This document shows, piece by piece, positions 11,011 to 23,238 of a DNA stretch of 64,000 nucleotides. Numbering within the stretch: the stretch's first letter is position 1; each line of letters opens with the position of its first letter. A program made the translations under genes and the position numbers. The notes under the pieces were generated by a model that saw only the letters and a list, made by a program, of their open reading frames with translations, was not told where the DNA came from and searched no databases. The stretch comes from Macrothele yani (taxonomy: Eukaryota; Arthropoda; Arachnida; Araneae; Macrothelidae), in NCBI GenBank assembly GCA_039090855.1, contig CM077011.1:17237001-17301000 (forward strand). Reading direction: 5' to 3'.

Positions 11011-11949
11011 GATCTTCCTGTACAAATATAGGCAAGTCAGAGTTACACCTGAGAGCATGGCGCACAACATCCAAAGATAGTAGAAGAAATTGTTAGTGAA
11101 GTTTTTCCTTATCCTCCTTTTTCTCCAACCTTTTCTCAACCTACTTCGCCCTCCATGTATCCAATTTTCTCATTTTATACCTTTTATGTCTCTTCTTTTT
11201 CCCTCATTTTTTTCCCTTTTCAATTTTATTTCTCCTTATTCCTTTTTTTATTTGATTCTTGGTAGACCCAGAATGTAAAGTTTTAATTTATTTAAATATA
11301 TTTACATTATTTATTACTGTAAGATCATGAGGAAACTGTGCATTTTCTCTTCCCTTATCAAAGGTGGACCAGCACCTAGTAAAGAGGCGAGAGTGGAATT
11401 AGTTATTTAAGAACATTTTTGTCACCATAGGATTTATTCTCCAAGACTCCCCACACACGTAAGACATAAAGTGCAGAGTTTCTAAAAAAAAAAAAAGAGA
11501 CGATAAAGTGTCACGAGATTGGGTTTTATGAAATTGGAGATAGTGGATGCTGAAACAAACGAAGAACTAGTAATTGGATATAACTGGGAAAATGCAAATC
11601 CATCCGAAATATCAACATTTTAGGATTATGTAGCATGTGACAGCAATGTTCGGACAAGCGGTTTAGCAAGCTTAGATGAAATAGCTGATGAGAAAAATAA
11701 AACATATTCCTTTCAATGGAGCAGTCGCTGGTTTGGATAAATAAATCGTATTTTACCTCATTTGTTGTGGCTAGCAATATGATGACACATTTGAGTAGAA
11801 TTGAAAAAGAGCTACTAAATGCTGGCAAGCACAAAAAAATGACATACTTTATTCAAGCGTTAGTGCATCACACCTCTTCAAAAAAGAAGTAGAAGGATGT
11901 GTATGCACGTACTTACAGATATTGCGTATTTTTAATGTACCATTACTAG
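11011..11949. other. Unassigned DNA with a pyrimidine-rich tract
   Basis: 11100-11265 is strongly C/T-biased on the plus strand, which produces an artefactual long frame. No gene or named repeat was recognised in the rest. Confidence 0.5.
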
Positions 11950-12890
11950 GTACATACGCAGCCGTATCAGAATAACAGGACCACCTACCTAATAATGGGA
12001 ATCACCACCCTTGGCCAGGATGACAGCACCGAGGTGGCGTGGCACGGAATACAAAGAGGTCCTAGAAGGTTGCCCGAGGCACATGTTCCCCATTCGGACT
12101 GCAGCACAGCACGGAGATACTGGAGATAACGTGGTTGTGGATAGGCACGTTAAACCTGTCGATTCAAATAGTCCCGGAAGTGCTCCATGGGATTGAGATC
12201 CGGTGATTTCGCCGGGGTACGGGAACATTGCTGTCGTGTTCTTGGAACCAGTCACGCTCCCGCTTGGCGATGTGGGACGGCGCATTGTCCTTTTGGTAGA
12301 CACCCTCTCCACCAGGCTAGACGTCCAACACGAAGGGATACATGTGGTCAGCGAGGATGGCGAGGTAGCCATTGTCGTTCAAAGATCCATCCAGTAGTAC
12401 CAGCGGCTCGAGGTCATACCAGGAAACATTCACTGACACCGCCGGCTGGTACTTGACCGACAAGCGTGTATGTTCTCGTGTGTCTGACGATGTATCCGCC
12501 ACCGCCCGTCACTTCTGTGGAGAAAAATCTTCGATTCGTCGGAGAAGGCAACCTTTTCCCACTCTTCCACTGTCCAATGACAGTAGTCTTATACGAGCTA
12601 CAGGCGTCGTTGCCGATGAACCTGGATTAATATGGGCTTGATGCAGCGTCGATTCTGGAAACCCATGCGCAACAGGGTTTGCTCTACTGTTATCTGGGAC
12701 ACGTACCTGAGTACCCCAGGTTGCATCGGCTTGGGGTCAATGGCTGCAATGTTGCGCGTCAGTCGTCCCTTTACCAGTCGAAGGAGGCAACGCTCTTCTC
12801 TGGGGTCGATGGCCTTTGGGGCTTCACAGTTAAACGCCGGGTTGCATTCGATGTTCCAGCGGTCCACTTTTGATGCATCCTTACTACAGC
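11950..12890 (-). pseudogene. Tc1-like transposase relic
   Basis: Minus-strand pieces in order: REERCLLRLVKGRLTRNIAA, TVEQTLLRMGFQNRRCIKP (HTH), a frameshifted VAFSDESKIFLHRSDGRW (first D), LNDNGYLAILADHMYPFVLD, YQKDNAPSHIAKRERDWF (second D), DLNPMEHFRDYLNR (the E is present), and the C-terminal RHLGAVILAKGGDSHY. All three DD34E positions can be found, but in different frames. The left end has ACAGGACCACCTACCTAATA, like Tc1 terminal sequences. The N-terminus is cut where the neighbouring mariner begins. Confidence 0.75.
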
Positions 12891-12894
12891 AGAT

Positions 12895-13850
12895 TTGACA
12901 CTTAATCGCCTTCGAAGGAGTTTCCTTCCGAAGCTACATACTTAGCCCAACGCTGCTTCCAGTGCACGTAGCATTTTTGAAGTCATCTTTTGAAATAGCG
13001 AACTGTTGGCTCCCCAAATTCTATTGTATCTCCTTGAAAATCGCAATCGTATCAGTGCAATATGGCGCTTAGCGAAAAACTGCTGCACAAGTTCCGATGT
13101 ATAGACAGAGACGTTGCCACTGGTTACTACTGCTTGCGTTGTCCCACAAACGCCCTAACTCTTGATAGTTATACATACTTCTTGTTGATTTTCTGGCCGG
13201 ACGGAGCGTATTCATTATGCACAATTCCTGCATGATTGAAAATAATACACAGCATCGTCTTGACAGTACTGCTGCTGTGTCGCGCTTTATTGGGTTTGGG
13301 AGAGTTTGCGGTCTTACACTGTGAAGAGTGGACCTCAATTTCGAGGTCATACCCTAAACCCACGAATCATCACCAGATATGATAGTTTCTAAAACGTTTT
13401 CGTCGCTTTTGATGCAACGCCAGCAGGTCACGAGCAGCTGAAACACGTGTCTGTTTATGCTCAGCTGAGAGCAATTTTGGTACAAATTTGGCTGAGAGGC
13501 GTCTCCTCATACCCACGTCGTCCGTGAGAGTCAACTGAACTGAACCGAAGTTAATGTGAAAGTCTCCAAATAACTCACAAATAGTAATTCGGCGACTTTG
13601 TCGCACAGCTGTACGCACAAGTTCGACATTGTTTTCACTGAAGCTGGCTGTGGGCCTAGCATAATATTCATCATTCTCAGCACTTTCATGACCATCTTTA
13701 AAACGTTTATACCACTCATAAACTTGTGTGTGCATGACTCATACAATCTGCCCTATAGACTTTCTGTAACTTTAAGTGTGTGTCTTTGCAAGATTCGTCA
13801 AGTTTTTGACAAAATCTGAAGCAAAGTCGTTCATCAATTTTTTCTGACAT
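12895..13850 (-). pseudogene. Mariner-like transposase relic
   Basis: The frame opens at 13850 with MSEKIDERLCFRFCQKLDES, then HTQVYEWYKRFKDGHESAEN, and TICELFGDFHINFGSVQ (HTH), then MRRRLSAKFVPKLLSAEHKQ. The start and the HTH fit a mariner family with a two-helix-turn-helix N-terminus. After a frameshift come MLCIIFNHAGIVHNEYAPSG, a degraded middle, and a C-terminal SKDDFKNATCTGSS near 12985. The region with the second and third catalytic aspartates is missing. It sits head to tail with the Tc1 relic at 11950-12890. Confidence 0.75.
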
Positions 13851-14330
13851 GACAAATGCGGCAAACAGCTTCGCAAACGTAAAAACAAAGCACCACTTTG
13901 AAATGCAACTGGAAGAGCAGGGAGGAAGTACAACACACGGCACATGCGTAGTAGGTTCCAAGATCAACCTGTGCTAAACTGCTTGCTACTGTGTCGCGCG
14001 ATTCCGAATTTAGGCAACCAGTCTGGAAACATTCTGATCACACCTCGTACAACGAAAAATAAGACGACTGTTGCCATCACTTGTGATTTCAAATCACATT
14101 TTCAAATTCAAACAATTATGTTTCCGCATTCAAGGACTTTCCGGATCTTTCACCTTGGTGAATCATCGAAAAACGTCAGATTTCCATTCGACTGAACTCG
14201 AGGAAAAACGTACCAGCGGTGTGGAAGTAGCAGAATCGTATTAAATACCAGATATGCACTACCCGATACGCGCGATTGCAGTGCGTCTGGTGGCAAAATG
14301 AGGACATATGCAAACATAAGTCGTCAAATA
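13851..14330. other. Unassigned DNA
   Basis: This is the 5' flank of the mariner relic. No recognisable terminal inverted repeat or gene. Confidence 0.4.
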
Positions 14331-14458
14331 TCGCAGACTGAACAAAAGTTCCAAGCACAAAGCTGTAGGGAGGTATTCATGACATGCAAAAATATTGCAG
14401 ACTGTACAAAAGTTCCAAGCACAAAGCTGTGGGGAGGTATTCATGAAATGCAAAAATG
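14331..14458. repeat. Tandem duplication, 2 x 64 bp
   Basis: Copies at 14331-14394 and 14395-14458 share AAGTTCCAAGCACAAAGCTG and GGGAGGTATTCATGA, with a few substitutions. Confidence 0.9.
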
Positions 14459-14834
14459 ATGCTACAACATAAGAATTCGAATGACGAGAAGCGCTAAACG
14501 GTATTAAAGAGACAAATGACAAAGTAAGAGAAGACACGAAGATATTTAGCCGGTACACACAGGCACGGAAGTACCGTTTGTTAAGATACCTAAATACCGC
14601 CGCACCAGTTGATTAATAATATAATAAGAAGTACAATAAGCTGCATAATTAGTATAATAATAGAAATTTTATTATAAACTCATAGTACTGCACTAGGTAC
14701 TTAGCTGAGGTGTGCGCTTTGCAGCGCAACTGCGATGCACGTTCGTTTTCCCTGTGGAGGTGGGAAAATCGCCAGGTTATCGTGAAGTTCGAATTACGTG
14801 GTTCTTACTGCCTTCTAGATAGTTTAGTTTTTAC

Positions 14835-14932
14835 AACCCATCAATTAAACATAACACCGACCAATGAGCAGCAAGAGTTTTCATAGCCACTCGTGCTGCT
14901 GGTTGGTCGGTGCTGTGTTAAGTTGATGGGTT
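14835..14932. repeat. Imperfect palindrome, ~43-bp arms
   Basis: AACCCATCAATTAAACATAA and CACCGACCAATGAGCAGC on the left (14835-14877) pair with the right arm 14890-14932 (GCTGCTGGTTGGTCGGTG, then GTTAAGTTGATGGGTT). The loop is 12 nt. It could be a small fold-back element or a replication-derived palindrome. Confidence 0.85.
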
Positions 14933-15208
14933 GGAATCGTTATGTGTGATACGCATTTTCATGGCGTTATTTACGGATCTTAACAAGTCTTTTCAAAGAT
15001 ATCGTTTTGCTCTGACCTGCTGACCCAGCAGGTATAGCAGAAGAGCCCTGCTTTATGCCCTCGTCATTTTGTTCTATCATTTATGGATAGATATTTATTC
15101 CTTCAGTAACGAAGAGTTGTTTCTTGAGAGTGCTTTACTGCGTTTGGAAGGGTATTTCTGGGGTTATGATATTTTTAAAGAAATTTCTAGTGCCTCGCTT
15201 CAACTTTG
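14933..15208. other. Unassigned DNA
   Basis: Nothing recognised between the palindrome and the mariner relic. Confidence 0.4.
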
Positions 15209-15925
15209 TTAATTTCGTCGATTCTGACACCCGAGCGCATACCCAAATATGCGGGAAAAAGAGGTCTGTTTCGAGTTGATAAAGTCATCAATACTTGTGT
15301 GGACCTCCTCGACAGAAGTGAAGTGCGTATCACTCAGGTGATATTGCAGGGAACGAAAGAGGGGATTATTCAACGGGGCAAAGTCTGGAGAATACGTCGG
15401 GTGGGACAAAATCTCCCATCCCAGGTAGGTAATCGTGTTTAAAGTCGTTTTCGCAGTGTGAAGACGCGCGTTATCCTGAAGCAACAGGACTGACCTTCTG
15501 CCCTTGCCGGTGTATGGCTTTTTCGCCTCCATTGCGTCACTCACACGAATGAGTTGCTGACAATAACGCTCAGCATTGACCGTTTCACCAGGTTTGAGCA
15601 ACTCATAGTGTACGACACCGCGCTGATCCCTCCAAATGCACAGCAACAACTTCCTGGCATGAATATTCGGTTTGGCGGTACTATGTAGTTGTAGGCTGAC
15701 CTGGATAAACCCGCGATTTGCGCCGTTTAGGAATATCGTAGAGGATTCACTTCTCATCACAGGTCAAAATCTTGTGGAGGAAATCCTTCTTCTTGAATCT
15801 GGAGAGCAAGGACACAGCAACATCGTAGCGCCTAGACTTGTTCGCAGCTGTGAGTTGGAGGGGCACCCAACGGCCCTCCTTGTGAATCCGCCCAATTCGC
15901 GAAAAATTCATTCACAGAATGCTCC
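15209..15925 (-). pseudogene. Mariner-like transposase relic
   Basis: Upstream pieces read VPLQLTAANKSRRYDVAVSL, then LLSRFKKKDFLHKILTCDEK (first D) followed by a stop where W is usual, then ILYDIPKRRKSRVYPGQ. A 183-codon frame ending at 15209 carries VVHYELLKPGETVNAERYCQ, SVLLLQDNARLHTAKTT (second D), HPTYSPDFAPLNNPLFRSLQ and a C-terminal region ending LGCQNRRN. Mariners have SDY in the third catalytic block; this copy has LNN, so the third D is lost. The N-terminal HTH is missing. Confidence 0.8.
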
Positions 15926-16074
15926 AAAGCCGCCATTAAAATTTGTGTGTTTGTTTGTTTTCGGACTCTTCTAGGTGTTCGGACCTTACGACCTATTAAC
16001 ATGACAATTTTCAATTCTCCAGGCAAATAATAGAAGTGGCCGAACAATTCGCAAAAAATTTCAAGCAGAGAAAT

Positions 16075-16288
16075 GTCGTTTTTTTTTATTGGAAGTTTAA
16101 CGCCCACCGTATACAACTCAGTGGGCTATAAGCAGTCGCCCATCCCAAATTTAGGGCCACTGGCTAAAGGGAAGGGAAAGAAGTAGCGCCGTAAGACAAA
16201 CACAGCATCGATACATCACCGGGATTCGAACCCATCTCGGACGAATGATCAGAAGCCATCGCTTTAGACCACTGTGTCAGCGGGGCGT
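16075..16288 (-). mobile_element. SINE1 (tRNA-derived), diverged
   Basis: On the minus strand a degraded tRNA-like head at 16288 (CGCCCCGCTGACACAGTGG) precedes B box GGTTCGAATCC, then the body GTTTGTCTTACGGCGCTAC and a poly(A) tail (poly-T on plus, 16079). CAGAGAAAT at 16066-16074 and 16289-16297 is a 9-bp target-site duplication. Confidence 0.85.
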
Positions 16289-17029
16289 CAGAGAAATTTT
16301 CCATAGCCGTCATTTTCCTTTTAATTTTATTTTATGCCGGCGGAAAACGCCGAACTTTAAAAGCTTTGATGCCTCATTAAGCATTGCGTCATTACCAGTT
16401 TTATTGCAGTCTGTCCTTTCACCCGGTGTGAAGAGAGCGCTATAAATAGCTACGTCACCATGGCAGCAGGCCATGATACCAGAACTTTCCTGTGTGGTTA
16501 CCGCTGAAGAGAGAGGAAGACGTTCGTTCCTTTCCTTCGTGTCTTAAAAAAAATGCTTAAAAATAAGAAAATTATTTTTTCTTAAAACTATGCTGTAAAA
16601 ATTGCAATGCGTTATGATTTATAGCTTGCTATATATCCATTTTTTAAAATGAATCCCATCACAAAATAGAGATTCTTGTGTAATAGAAAAAAATAATTTC
16701 GCGTAAAGTAAATCGAAATTCAAAATAAAGGCGACTAGGTGCAAAAATTCGGCCATGACCCTACATGCGTACAAAGTTTCGGGGTCTGTTATCTCCGGAA
16801 CGCGAACTGATAGGTATTTTTTGCCTACCTTAACTTTGAAATAGAATAGCTCTTGAAGTATCGCCAGAATCGAAAAACGGGTTACTTCATCGTGTTCTCC
16901 TAACACACGCTGAAAATAACCGATGTGAATTTAATATTTCTGTTATCAATATTTTTGGCCTTGCGAGTTAGGAAAGCGCGAGTGTCGCGAAATTTCTAAA
17001 GGAAGTTACTTTTTAAAAAATAGGAATAT
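16289..17029. other. Unassigned DNA
   Basis: No recognised motif. A 96-codon minus frame at 16619-16906 has no family resemblance I can name. Confidence 0.4.
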
Positions 17030-17180
17030 GCTTAAATTTGTTGCGCTTTCCTACATAGAATATCTTTTATGGACTATTTACTGTAAAACGCTGAAGTACA
17101 AAGCAACAATAAGGTACATAAAAGAAGATCAAAATACGCAGGTCATCGGTTTGCTGATGACAGAGTCATTTTTGTTAGTA

Positions 17181-17206
17181 ACCCCCACCCCCACCCCCAC
17201 CCGCCC
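17181..17206. repeat. (CCCCCA)n microsatellite
   Basis: Four to five units of CCCCCA lie inside the degraded RTE frame, just after its FADD box. Confidence 0.9.
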
Positions 17207-17521
17207 AGAGCTGCAGATTATGATGCAAGAACTTGGAAACTACAGAAAAGAAGTGAGAAAAAGTGGAACTTACGGAAAATAAAGTTAATATACAGCAGTT
17301 TTGCACAATTTATAGGTTGATGAGCAAAATGTAAAAGTAATTGATGCATCCATTTACTTCGGCCACCAGATATCAAGCAACGACAGTATTGAGGAAAAAT
17401 TAATGTGAAATATAATATGCCAATTAATTTCTTAATGGCTGGAGTTCGTTTGTAAGAAACAACACAATTTTCAGGAGCAATTGTTTAATCAAAGCGTCCT
17501 TTTCAGTTCTTACTTAAATAT

Positions 17522-18145
17522 CAACAAGTTAGTAAAATCATGCAATGCATTGATTATGATACGTTTTCCAAAATACCAGAAATCATTATTCAAGTTATTA
17601 CTCAAGTTATGAGAATAATGGCTGTAGAATAAATCTCGCTCCTATGACCTGACCTTTGACCCCATTTCGATAATATTCAACAGAACCGGTAAAGTATACT
17701 TCTCCGGAACAACATGAAAAGTTTTGTCTCAATCGAAGCATCTTTACGTAAGTTATGACGCATGAAGGCGATGATATGGATCCCGCTCGTATGTCCTGAC
17801 CTTTGACTCCATTTCGTCCATTTTCAGTAGGGTTCGTCCTCAGGTAGTTCCCTACCACATACTAAAATTTCATCGAAATCGAACCATTTGTACGCTAGTT
17901 ATCGTGCGAACAGACGAACAAAGCTGGAGCATATACGCTTCTTCAACCTACGGTTGGAAAGCGTAAAAACGTAGTCTTTAACTTCGTCCATTTTCAGAAG
18001 GGTTCGTCCGCAGGTGGTCCCGTACCACATACTAAAATGTCATCGAAATCGAACCATTTGTATGCGAGTTATCGTGCGGGCAGACAGACAAAGCTGGAGC
18101 ATATACGCTTCTTCAACTTACGGTTGGAAAGCGTAAAAAACGTAG
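17522..18145 (-). repeat. Repeat A copy, inverted, with an internal duplication
   Basis: It starts CAAGTTAGTAAAATCATGCA (the complement of the repeat A 3' end) and finishes GGTTGGAAAGCGTAAAAA, the complement of the ACGCTTTCCAACC start. A ~155-bp piece ending GGTTGGAAAGCGT occurs twice, ending near 17965 and 18140. It is inserted in, or fused to, a degraded RTE element. Confidence 0.8.
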
Positions 18146-18602
18146 GCCTTAACTACGTAAATATTACTGTAGATACACACGGTGGGCAACTCAAAGAAAT
18201 ATGCAAAGATGCGTGCTTGACCTGACCAAGAAGGTTAAAAAAAGGAACTCATGGATCAGAAAAGTGAGAATCGGTCAGAGTAAAGACACTTAAGTGGCAA
18301 TAGGCATGCCATATTGCTAGAAGAACTTAACACTGTTGAGCAACTGAAATGTTAGATCGGGAAAGACCCAGAAGAAGTAAGAAATGGAGGATTAAATTCG
18401 AAATCTTGCCGAAGTCACATTGAAAAGAGTTGTTCAATAGCGTTAGGGAGAATTTCAATAAGCAGTGAATAGCGAATGGTTGTTTATCAAAATTATATAA
18501 ATCTACATCTTACAAATGAAACACAGGTAGCAAAATTTCGTCAGTATTTTTAAGCCTCTTTCATAACTTGAAAATTCATCGTATTGAATAAACACATACA
18601 CT

Positions 18603-18640
<38 letters not shown>
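18603..18640. repeat. (CA)n microsatellite
   Basis: A CGCG start is followed by about 17 CA dinucleotides. Confidence 0.95.
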
Positions 18641-18641
<1 letters not shown>

Positions 18642-20839
18642 CATTTGTTTGCATTATTCAAAGCATCAAACTGAAAAATCCTGGAGTATTTGCAGGAAGT
18701 CATTTATAAACTATCTTGTTCATTTTACTATATTTCGTAGTGCTTGTGCTAACACATTCATGGGGTTTCTGCACTCTTTTGTTGTTATTCCTTTGCTACA
18801 TGTGGAAAATAGGAAAAACTGCTTGAGGCGTTGCAGTGGGTTGAGCTATGATTTCAGCTTCTTGAATTCTATTTCTCTCTAAGATTTTAAGTTAACCAAA
18901 AGCTGGAATTTCAGAAACTGAGTCCTCGCGGCTGGTGGGAGGCTACAGTTTATTTATATCTGAAATAAAAGCAGATCATTTTCTTAACGCCAAATGTATA
19001 TGTAGGTATTATTTTTCACATCATGACAGTGTTGACTAGGCTTCCAGTCGACTGGGTGCACGTAGTCTCATTTCAGCGTTTTATAATACTTAAAAAAGAG
19101 GACACTCTTTGACCAAATGGGACTCTTATATCAAAATATTTAAAGCAAACAATGGAACATCAGATCTCATTCTTCTTGAAGAAATCCTTAAATAGTCGAT
19201 ACACACTTTATTTTCAGAATGTCTGCAAGTTCTGGAAGCATGGTTAACAAAGCACCAAAATTTTCAGCCATAAATCTCAAAAATACATTAGAAACACCTC
19301 CAACAAGTCGCAAAAAATTTTATATATTAACCCGGGAATCACGTAAAAGCCCCGTTAATGACGCCCGTAAAACCTATTTTTGAAACCTCGGAAACAACCT
19401 GAAGCACATTCACTGTAAATATGCGATTTGGTCTTGAAATTGTAGAGATATAAATAAACCCCGAAGAAAACATCCATGAGCAGTAAGTCTCGGGAAAAAG
19501 TAGAAATACGTAAATATCTTGCGTCACAAAATCTCGAGGTGTCACAGATCACTGAACAAACGATGATTTTACACAAAGAGGAATTGTTTGGTCCCTAGTC
19601 TAGGAAACCATTCCAACAAAGCACATGAATCTCAGAAATGCGTGCAAAACCTAGATATTACCTTACCGTGCCTCTAAAAGGAGATTTGTAAATCTGAGTA
19701 AAATGTGCGTAAACAGTCTCAACAACAAACAAAATTATCACTGGAAACCGTGGCAACGGATGGAACCACAGCTATAAGACAAACAAGATTTTCAATAAAT
19801 TTCCGAAACAGATTGATACAGCGAATAAATTATATAAGATCTTAAATGAATCGGAAAAATAAGCCAAGAAATAAAACGTAGATACACCTTATAAATTAAA
19901 AATATGTGGAAACGTAGAAGCACATGAAATGTCAGCAGATGCGGCAAATAAGATATAGCAAATTTCATAAACAAGTGGAAGAACACTTGGAATGTAGTGC
20001 AACAGTAACAACTGGAATATGGAGCGCTAGTTCGTGCAAAAGTTACATGAGTAAGAACCCAATTAGACCCCCTGATGTACGAAATCAAAGCGGTTTTAAT
20101 ATCACGTCATTTGTTTTTCATAATTAGGTGACCGGATTTTTTGATCATTTGGCGCATCATTTAAAACTTTTTCCTCAGCACTGTATGAGTTTTTCTTTCA
20201 TTTAAAAGGTTTTTGGCCTATAAACCACTTTAACGACAGCAAAACAATGTCTATTCCCCATTTTAGAAATAGCTTTCAAACAATGAAAGCACTCCACTTG
20301 CTGTTTTAATGCAGCATTGAGGTAGTCTTAGTATGACAGTTCGAGAAACACGTTGCTTCGTTTCAGCGCTATACCTGACTAAATGCCAGTAAAACGAATG
20401 TTACAATATAACTGTCAAAACAACATACACTATTGTATAAGAATGTCACTGAAAATTAGATAGGACCCGGAAAACTTGAACAGAAGAGCTTTTTTTGTAA
20501 TTTAAATAAATTAAACTTGCTACAAGGGAAAATCAAAAACATAAATTTTCGTGATGTTCAATATAAAATGTAAGTACAACATTAAAAACTTACACAAGTG
20601 GTTTCTCCATGAAATCTATTTCTTCTTCTTTACAAAATGTGTTGTTTATCCATGCCTTATCGCCGATTCTCATACAATCTTTGTTGTCACATCAAAATCT
20701 GAAATGAAAGACAGATTGTTCAATAACTTATAAAAACCGAACATGCTTCAAATAAAGAATGCTGCAAAAGAAGGAACAATTGGTACAGCCATGAATATTT
20801 GTTAGGCAGTAAGATAACTGAAATGCAGACTGGTTTATT
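18641..20839. other. Unassigned AT-rich DNA
   Basis: About 2.2 kb with only short frames, no recognised motif and no obvious tandem structure. Confidence 0.45.
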
Positions 20840-21235
20840 CTACTGTGTTTCCCATAGCAATGAATGGGTGTAACAGCTAGATTTTTAAAACAGGTTACCA
20901 AGGAGGATTGTTGCATTTGAACTTTGGTGCAGAAGAAGATTTTTAAGGACGCCATGGACAGGAAGGGTTACTAACAAACAGGTTCTAGAGAAGATTGTCA
21001 AGTATAGCATTGTCATCAAGGGTTACCAACGAAGAGGTTCTGGAGTGCATCAAACCAAAAACATCATTTCAAGGAAAGATTATGACTACAGCTCATTTAC
21101 TTTAGTCATGTGATGCGATCAGACTCATTAGAGAAATATATGATACTCAGAAAGGGTGAAGGAACAAGAAAACGTGGACGACAAAGAAAACGTTGGCTGG
21201 ACAAAACAAAAATGAACGATCATTGATCATTAATA
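20840..21235 (+). pseudogene. LINE C-terminal fragment (second RTE-like lineage)
   Basis: Frames read FPIAMNGC(N)S, then ALELWCRRRFLRTPWTGR-like sequence with TNKQVLEKIVK, then HVMRSDSLEKYMILRKGEG and TRKRGRQRKRWLDKTKMN. The pattern YGCESW, FELWCWRRLLR, LGH.MR.DSLEK and GRQR.RWLD marks the C-terminal tail of a common arthropod endonuclease-reverse transcriptase lineage. It differs from the YGAETWTLTK lineage at 24 kb. Several frameshifts; no RT core. Confidence 0.6.
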
Positions 21236-21690
21236 TTTAAATTTTTGAGCAATTAGGGAAAGCCAGTGCTCAAGAAACAGTTTTATCATTGATCACTAGT
21301 TAGAGGACTTCATAAGACTGGATCCAGCTGAACGTTAGATATGATGGATCACTGATTTGCAGGTTAGATAACTAGCTTCCCTGCACAATAAATATCAGAG
21401 ATAACTGATTTCTGGGTTGGAAGTGTTCTTGTGATTATCGCCAGCTTTTCTGAACTGATTACGTACAGATAAATTAATACTACATTTTATGGATTAAAGG
21501 TTGTTCATTGGCCTGCCACAAAATGATCTCCGTAAGAAAACAACACGCTGCGCATGCGTCATCTGGTATTCTAATCCCCGCAGCTGATTAGTCGCCTAAC
21601 AAAACCGCCAGTAATTTCAACACCAGGTTTCGTCCATAAAAATCTTTATATCTCTGTTGAAGGTGCGAGAAACTGCTAGAAAAGCTAATC
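21223..21690. repeat. Direct repeat C, copy 1
   Basis: It shares most of its length with 23239-23662. Examples are GCAATTAGGGAAAGCC, GGATCCAGCTGAACGTTA, GATAACTGATTTCTGGGTTG and CCGCAGCTGATTAGTCGCC. It has an extra ~45 bp absent from copy 2. Confidence 0.85.
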
Positions 21691-21741
21691 GTTTATTCGT
21701 ATGCCTCTCTGAATTATTTCACAATTGTTTTCCAAATCGGA

Positions 21742-21835
21742 CGGTTATTGGAGGCTTTGTGTTATCGGTTATTTGAGGCTTTGGTTATTGGAGGCTTTGG
21801 GATTTTACGGTTATTGGAGGCCTTGTGTTATCGTT
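21742..21835. repeat. Short degenerate tandem repeat
   Basis: GGTTATTGGAGGCTTTG occurs about four times with small spacers. Confidence 0.8.
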
Positions 21836-22599
21836 ACAAATCGATGTGAACTGAATATGAGTGAATAGTTGACTCATGAATAGGAAGAGCAAAGAGACTG
21901 TATGTAACTTTATACAATTAAGTATGAATATGCGAGGACTAGTGATTTCCGGGTAGCCGAACACTTCATGCTATTGCCGTCCAGAGCTGCACTTACGCCC
22001 AGGCTAGCGGGGTACGTGTACCGGGCTTCAGGGGGCCTGAGGCACAAAACATATTATGTTAAAATTGAAAGATGAATTATGAATTGACTTGCACAATCCA
22101 GTGAATATAACGTTATCTGTATGGGAACGCCCGAATACACCAAAACTAAACCTGCCATTTGTCCTGGATTAGATGGCGGGATAGTTCAGGCTTACTGTAC
22201 CTCCGGATCCCCATATATACCTTTCGTACTTGCTGTGCATGTTTGTGAGTGTTGAACCTGCCCTACGTAATAGAACAAAAAAAAAGGTGTAGTGAAAATT
22301 TTAAATTTGCAAATATTGCTATAAAGTTGTATCTGCAATTGAAACGTAAGTTCGACATAATTTCGTATTCCTAAATTATAGTATTAATGTATTTTGTACC
22401 TTTAATACAAACTGAATATCACTTTAATTTCGAGAGAGATAGAGTTATTTTGCACTTAGGTTTCAAGAAACAGGGAACTGTAAAATGTAAAGACAGTATC
22501 AATATTTCATTTCTCTGGTCTACTTGTGCTGCCAATACAACAAACAATATTAAAACTATATTTTGAATACATTAAACATTTGTTTTAATCCTGTAGATA

Positions 22600-22790
22600 T
22601 ATGAGAATGAATAAGCGAAGGTAACGAGATAGAAGATACGAAAGTGGTGCTCGGAAAATACGAAGCTGAAAAGAAAAAAAGAAGTAGAAGATCTGGAAAG
22701 AGAAGGTCTGCTTAAAGTTTTAAAAACACGACTCTGGAAACAACGAAAGCGAGCTCACTCTTGATGAGCATGAACTAAATTCTTCAGTCA
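22600..22790 (+). pseudogene. Possible hAT/ZMYM1-like N-terminal relic
   Basis: Frames here give RRYESGARKIR, then KRKKEVEDLEREGLLKVLK. This resembles the K.(Y/F).SG..KRK.K.E...L...L start of hAT-family transposases and domesticated zinc-finger MYM-type relatives. There are stops and frame changes and no downstream catalytic region. The call rests on one short motif and is weak. Confidence 0.25.
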
Positions 22791-23238
22791 ATTACTGACC
22801 ACAAAGATGAAATTCAAAATAAAGCTCGCTATGATCGTATCCGGCATTTTAATGTCTCAGATGATGTTATCTAATGCAACTTGATGTTATTTAGCAAATG
22901 AAGATTTAATTACAGATCATAATGAAAAAGGAAATTATTATAATCGAATTCACATCTACCTCGTATGAAGCAACAAATGCAACCCTGCATTATCGATTAC
23001 ATAATGATCCTTTACCCATTGCTCAAAATTTTCATCGATAGATCAGTATATCTCATATGAGCCCAGACATTTTGTAATATATTTTTTAATCAAATTGTTT
23101 ATATAGACAAGGAACCTTCACATCCTACGGGCGGCCTTATTGTGGCCAATCGATGTGCAATGAATATGCGAGGATCATTGATCCATGATTGAAAAACATT
23201 TTATGCAATTGTCGCCAAGTGATATGCACTGAATATGC

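Larger units (their letters stand above)
17085..18480 (+). pseudogene. Degraded RTE-type LINE fragment, interrupted by repeat A
   Basis: HRFADDRVIFVSN at about 17145 is the RT catalytic FADD box. It is followed by a CCCCCA microsatellite, ELQIMMQELGNYRKEV, and a decayed YFGHQISSNDSIEEK. Similarity stops at 17521, where inverted repeat A begins. It resumes at about 18200 with LDLTKKVKKRNSWIRKV and KTQKK, matching LGVTRRDKKRNSWIRKM of the element at 24468. It is much older than that copy. Confidence 0.7.

Noticed and set aside
11100..11278. Hydrophobic 62-codon frame as a membrane peptide
   Set aside because: Arises from a pyrimidine-rich tract that encodes F, L, S and P by composition alone.
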